DNA of 64,000 nt from Takakia lepidozioides. Lineage: Eukaryota > Streptophyta > Takakiopsida > Takakiales > Takakiaceae. A program made the position numbers and the translations under genes. Numbering within the stretch: position 1 is the stretch's first letter; each line of letters begins with the position of its first letter. Positions 59,650 through 64,000 of the stretch are shown here, piece after piece. The DNA lies in NCBI GenBank assembly GCA_030704615.1, contig CM060731.1, positions 16,306,001 to 16,370,000 of the forward strand. Direction: 5' to 3'. The notes beneath the pieces were generated by a model, which saw nothing but the letters and a program-made list of their open reading frames with translations, did no database searches and was not told the origin of the DNA.

Positions 59650-60403
59650 TCACCAGCTCCTCTTCTTCCCTAGTCTTTCTTCCCTCCTGCTAATGATCTT
59701 CATTGGTCTTAGACTTGGCAGTACAGAACCCCCTGCTTTCTAGTTAAAGCTGCTTTCTGGAATAGCACACCTTATCCATCAATCCCACTTCTTTGCAGCC
59801 CCATTTCCCTTATCACCTGCTCTCGTCTCCTCTTCCCCCTCTGACTTGATTAGCTAGTTTGCTAGGGTTTTGGGGAAGTTTCCCCTCAGTTAGCCTTCAC
59901 GGACTCTGAATTTATTTAATTTGATTAAAAGGGCCTCTACCCCCTTTCTCTAAAGAAAAATATAAATAAAAGTGAGGCTAATATGAACATTCCCGACGGC
60001 TCGTCACTAAAACTACATCTGCAAGAACCGGTAACCGCCCTACATTTTTGGGTAACTCTTGGGGGGTCAGAAAAACCCTAGCTTGTTGGGTTTTTAGTAT
60101 TATTTATGGCGCATTAAATTCGCCCATGTGCGGGTGAACTCCGCACTCACTTTTCAATCAGCCCGATTGTTCATCCATGTTCATCTACAGAAGTTTTCTG
60201 TGGATGAAAATTGCATCGACCCAAATTGGGTCGCTTTGGCCTTTAGGGGTTAAGAAACAGAAAATCAATTTTGTTGATTTTGAAGGCCACACATGGGTTT
60301 TTATGTTGAAAACTGCACCTTTGGCTCCCATTTCTCTAGTATATTTCGCTACCCTTTACAGACCCATACGGAAGCAAATTGGTCCCTAGATGCATTGTAA
60401 ATA
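59650..60403. other. 3' flank of LINE-like copy and remnant of a piggyBac-like end
   Basis: At 60218-60257 the sequence CGACCC...GGGTCGCTTT...TTAGGGGTTAAG resembles the right end of the TTAA-flanked MITE downstream (TGACCC...AGGTCGCTTGGGAACTTAAGGGTTAA), roughly 70 percent alike. It may be the end of an older related copy. No gene is seen. Confidence 0.4.
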
Positions 60404-60407
60404 TTAA

Positions 60408-61231
60408 CCCTTAAGTTCCCAAGCCCTTTTTTGACTTTTTACCAATTTTGGGTACCCAGCTGCAGTAAATTGCCCCTAGAAACCTACCAAAAATCATCGG
60501 GAGATTCCAGCCTTATAGCAATGGGCCCAGCTCTTTTATGCATGACATACCCAAAAATGAGCCAAGTCCACCGTGCAAATTGTGAGATTATAGCGTTGGC
60601 CAGGACCTCAAATATCAGGTCCCAAAGAAAAAGTGAGAAAGAAATTGGTTTGACCAAATCATAACCTAGCTTTATCCAATTTTGCTTGCCCCAAGACCCA
60701 CCATTTCCAAATCAATAGTGGAGTGGCTATGACCCCACGAAATTGCAGGTCCAACTGATTTTTTCACCTATGCTTGCTATTCAAGCAATTACATAGGGGT
60801 TGAAATCTCAAAATTGACAAGAGAAAATGTGCCTCCAAATGAAGTACTTTTTTTTCTACAATTTTTTTAAAAGCCAATGGTGGATGTGTGTATGTAATGC
60901 TCACACACCACAAGGTGAAGCGCTTTTTCCAAAATTGCTAATTTTCTGCCAAAAATGGCCTTTGGAGTGCAATCTGTTTTGGGCTTGTTTACCTGCCACA
61001 TCAGCGGTCAACAAGCTCTTTTCAGGCCCCAAAACGTAAATGAGAGATCTAAGATATTTTTTGTATGTCGTAGCTTTTGTTTTTTTTTAATTTTGTTTTT
61101 TTCATCATACTCGAGACAAATCCCTTGTCACTAAAGCTTCAGGAGTGGGCCCCATCAGATTAGATCTGCAAAAATTAGGTCGACCTACAAATTCAAAGTG
61201 ACCCGATTCAGGTCGCTTGGGAACTTAAGGG
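60408..61231. mobile_element. TTAA-flanked piggyBac-like MITE, 824 bp
   Basis: The ends are a perfect 17-bp inverted repeat, CCCTTAAGTTCCCAAGC at 60408-60424 and its complement at 61215-61231. TTAA stands on each side (60404-60407 and 61232-61235). TTAA target duplication with CCC-starting ends is the hallmark of the piggyBac superfamily. The interior is AT-rich and has no transposase. The match also extends outward for a few AT bases, so a TA-duplicating family cannot be fully excluded. An autonomous piggyBac would be needed elsewhere in the genome. Confidence 0.75.
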
Positions 61232-61235
61232 TTAA

Positions 61236-62853
61236 TATATTATGGACCAAACTCGGTGTGTGTAAAATTTGGCCTTAGGACACTTAGAATGGGTGTATCA
61301 CGGTTCATCACCTTCATCACCTTCATCTCCGACATTTGATAATTGGTATCAAATGGCAATCACGATCATTTAAAAAAATACTTATTTGGTCTGTAGAATC
61401 CATTGAATTCATTGAATACTTATAGAGAATATATTATTGTCCATTGAATACTTATTTGGTCTGTAGACCAGCAATCGTCCCAAATCAACAGCAACTGGAC
61501 ACCATGTCATTTGTAATTTTCTTGGTCTTCGTCATGAAATGTCATTCCTAATTTTCGTGGTCTTGGTCTGTAGTGTAGGGCCAATATGGCCAACAAAATG
61601 CACCGATGGGATCGATGCATTTGGAGTTAGTCTTGGTCCGTAGTCTAAAGTTGGCCCTTAATGAATAATAACATTTTAGATATCTGTTATAGACAGGGAT
61701 TTTGGTGTTTTGAGTTTTCTTGAGACCTGATCTTTGGCCATCCGCATTAGAGGCGGACGAGGTATCAAGTGAAGACGTCGCAAAACCAAGTTAAAGGCAC
61801 ACCTGGATTTTGAGCCTTTGAGGTGCAAGCATTAGCGTCCTAGTCTCTAGCTTAGGAGTGTTCGGTTTTTGGCTTGTCTTTTGTTTGTCTTTCTATATTG
61901 CCCTATGACAACCCCCTCACTCTAAAAGGTTGTTTCTTCCTTGATTTTAATTTGATGATCAGGGTCCACCACTTTTTTTAAGAAAAAATCTATGACAAAG
62001 TTGTTTGTTTACAGCATCTCCCAAAGAGAAACATGGAGGCAAAAGCAAAACGAGACTCGAGTATGCCCTCACTACACTACGGAAGTGTTGATGCTGACCT
62101 AGAGGTTTTAATCAGGACGCGTTGGACCCAACAATTTGACTCACAAAAGAAACTCCCTGCAACTGTGAATTTTGCATGCATGGAATCAACCCCTTCGGCG
62201 TGTAATGCTGCTGCTTACTGGGATGTAACCAAAGTTATAGCTGACATGTACAAAGGAATTGCTCCCATTGAAGTGCAATCCAACAGAGAGCTATGGCTCA
62301 CATGGCTGGCAGTGGGTCATAATCCACATGGATAGGAGCACCATACAAAGAAATGTCTGGAATGACTGTACCACTTAGTTCCACTCTAGAGGGCGTGGTG
62401 GTGCTCTGCACTAGGTGTGGTTTCAAATGGTTAGGAAACCCTTGCAAATAAATCCTGCAAATATGCAAACTATCTCAGTAACACCAAAGCTCCCCCATGA
62501 AATACAAGTCGTCCCTGCTGTTGCCAGCAATGCAGCCCTCAAACAATAATGAAGACTTTCCTAGTACTTGAGACACATTTCAGCAGCACAACCTCAGTTA
62601 TTTGTTGGTGCTGCACACAGCTATCAATTTTTCTTTTACCTTTCAATCAAAAACGACATGGTTTCATTATACATTCATTACATATAAACCCCCTTGGGCA
62701 AGCAATTACTTGCGAAGCATCAGACTTACACTTGGTGCCCTCCTCAGCCAAAGACTTTTCAAAGGCAAAACTAAGAAACTGAGTAACTAGCTTACCAAGC
62801 AAACAAGCTGTTGATACACCTGGGGAGATGCTGTATACAAACAAATCTACTGA
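61236..62853. other. Intergenic, one unassigned open frame
   Basis: A 100-codon frame (62033-62335, +) begins MEAKAKRDSSMPSLHYGSVD just after an ACAG acceptor-like site; it has no recognisable domain and its coding status is doubtful. The rest shows microsatellite-like CATCACCTT repeats at 61307-61330 and nothing else I can name. The right part is the 3' flank of the kinase gene. Confidence 0.3.
61377..61467 (+). repeat. Short direct repeat, 70-bp period
   Basis: AATACTTATTTGGTCTGTAG occurs at 61377 and 61447. CATTGAATACTTA recurs within the spacer. TTGGTC(T/C)GTAGT variants follow at about 61563-61575 and 61633-61645. It looks like a small minisatellite in AT-rich intergenic sequence. Confidence 0.6.
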
Positions 62854-64000
62854 TTAAGAGGGCGAGGCTACACACTCTGCTGAGCACCCGTGAAAGCAAC
62901 GCATCAAAATGCTAGCATGCTCAAAAGGTGTATGCCATGTGCTAAGGTTGACTTTTTGGAGAAGAGAGGTTTCAAATTGTTCCAGAGTCTTCATAATTTG
63001 CCCAAAGTCAGGGCGTTTCTCCGGGTTTGTGGACCAACACTGCTGCATCAGCCGGCCCAACGGAACTGGACAGTGATCTGGCAGCGATGGTCTTGCTTTC
63101 TGCAGCATCAAAAACCAAGAGAGGAATCACAACCTGCATCTGAAGGAGGGGAGAGAGAGCAGTACAAGGTCACCAATTCATTTTACAACCATCAACGTTC
63201 CCTCGAAATACAAAACTCATTGAATGCAAGATGACGTGGATGACAACCGAGAACTACAAATACGGAGATGGACAAGGGCCATATCTACATCTGATTACAT
63301 CTCAGGACAGGAAACACAAAAGGGTGGCATACCTTATTTACAACAGCAAAGGCAGCCTGCACAGCAGTCATTTCCTCAAAAGGAAGGAGACCGGTGACAA
63401 GTTCCCACAACACAATACCAAAGCTGTACACATCCACCTTCTTGGAATAGTGCTTATGACAGATCATTTCGGGAGCCATCCAACGGTATGTTCCAAGATC
63501 TGCATTTGGAGTGATGCACTCAGACTCCAGGCAACCCACGCCAAAATCTGCCACTTTTACTCTGAGGTCCTGAGTAAGAACCAGGTTCTCTGACTTCAAA
63601 TCCCTGTGAACCACTCCCTGGGAGTGCAGATACCTCATACCTCGAACCACATCAAGTGCCATAGCCACTATTGTCTCAAGTGGGATTGACTGAGGCTTCC
63701 TCTTGTGTAGAAATGCTCTCAGTGAGCCACCTGGCAAATACTCTGTGACGATGCAACACACAGGAGGCTTCCTGCAGGCTGCTACAAACTGCAAACCCGA
63801 TGCAAACATCTCATTACTCAGAAAAGTAGAAAGAACAACACTTGCAATTTCAATGAACTCTGGTGTAGACGCACTATAGTCAGAGGAGAGGGATTTCATG
63901 GCTATTAAGATTAACAAATACAGCAGTTTCAATTGAACCAGCAGATGTAGTCAAAACTGAGAATAGAGAACAAACCTGAACAATGTTTTCATGCTGGAGG
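62854..64000 (-). CDS. HT1-like (Raf group C5) protein kinase, C-terminal part
   Basis: Three leftward exons are visible: 64000-63976 (continuing beyond the window), 63788-63333 and 63099-62854, all joined in phase 0. They encode LQHENIVQ, FVAACRKPPV, VTEYLPGGSLRAFLHK, the catalytic loop HRDLKSEN, the DFG motif in VADFGVG, the activation segment GTYRWMAPEM, and DVYSFGIVLWELVTG. The C-lobe then has QQCWSTNPEKRPDFGQIMK. HRDLK, DFG and APE are intact, so it should be an active Ser/Thr(-Tyr) kinase. The sequence is closest to the HIGH LEAF TEMPERATURE 1 group of Raf-like kinases, which in flowering plants controls stomatal response to CO2. The glycine loop and catalytic Lys lie outside the window. 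A short Cys-containing tail (CFHGCSAEC) follows the kinase domain and ends at TAA. Confidence 0.9.

Noticed and set aside
1-64000. CRISPR arrays, bacterial operons or phage genes
   Set aside because: No spacer-repeat arrays or ribosome-binding-site-led gene clusters; exon-intron genes and plant transposons show a eukaryotic nuclear genome.

Overview
The window looks like nuclear DNA of a streptophyte (a green plant in the broad sense). Multi-exon genes have GT-AG introns of about 0.1-2.2 kb. The recognisable host genes are plant types: a DENTICLELESS/CDT2 WD40 gene, an NT-C2 coiled-coil gene of the plant myosin-heavy-chain-like class, and an HT1-type (Raf C5) kinase. The transposons are of plant type: Ty3 with a TGGTATCAGAGC primer-binding site, PIF/Harbinger with a SANT partner, hAT, and LINEs. 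Long introns, a heavy load of decayed transposons and a probable lineage-specific gene make a charophyte alga (Chara-like) or another early-diverging streptophyte my best guess. That is inference, not proof.

Layout. 0-5 kb: a broken LINE ORF1-like gene (-), the frameshifted C-terminal end of a reverse-transcriptase element (+), and a 1.05-kb TA-flanked MITE. 7-11 kb: an intronless soluble epoxide hydrolase (-) and a cupin (+). 11.7-18.2 kb: the two broken genes of a PIF/Harbinger element, SANT/Myb (+) and DDE transposase (-), facing each other, with a WD40 gene fragment between them. 18.9-23 kb: a Ty3 element (-) reduced to LTR, gag and PR-RT-RNaseH. 23.1-26 kb: a five-exon gene with a ParB/sulfiredoxin-like DGNHR motif and two in-frame TGA codons. 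26.6-27.4 kb: degenerate repeats interrupted by a lectin-receptor-kinase fragment.

28.7-35.3 kb holds a CDT2 gene that I could assemble through 15 exons with every phase consistent. It converges on a 15-exon, about 1745-residue NT-C2/coiled-coil gene (37.0-50.7 kb, -). 52.5-61.5 kb is a repeat-rich island: tRNA-derived SINE material, a hAT MITE with a near-perfect 8-bp target duplication, a long inverted repeat, a 41-bp-arm hairpin, a second LINE ORF1-like copy and a TTAA-flanked piggyBac-like MITE. The window ends inside an HT1-like protein kinase gene (-) whose 5' exons lie beyond 64 kb.

How the genes relate: the host genes act independently. CDT2 is the substrate receptor of the CRL4 ubiquitin ligase that destroys replication-licensing factors on PCNA. 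The NT-C2 coiled-coil protein is probably a membrane or cytoskeleton tether. The HT1-type kinase belongs to a CO2/light stomatal signalling family in flowering plants. Nothing here forms an operon-like system. The strongest candidates for something undescribed are the ParB/Srx-like gene and the non-autonomous elements with defined ends.
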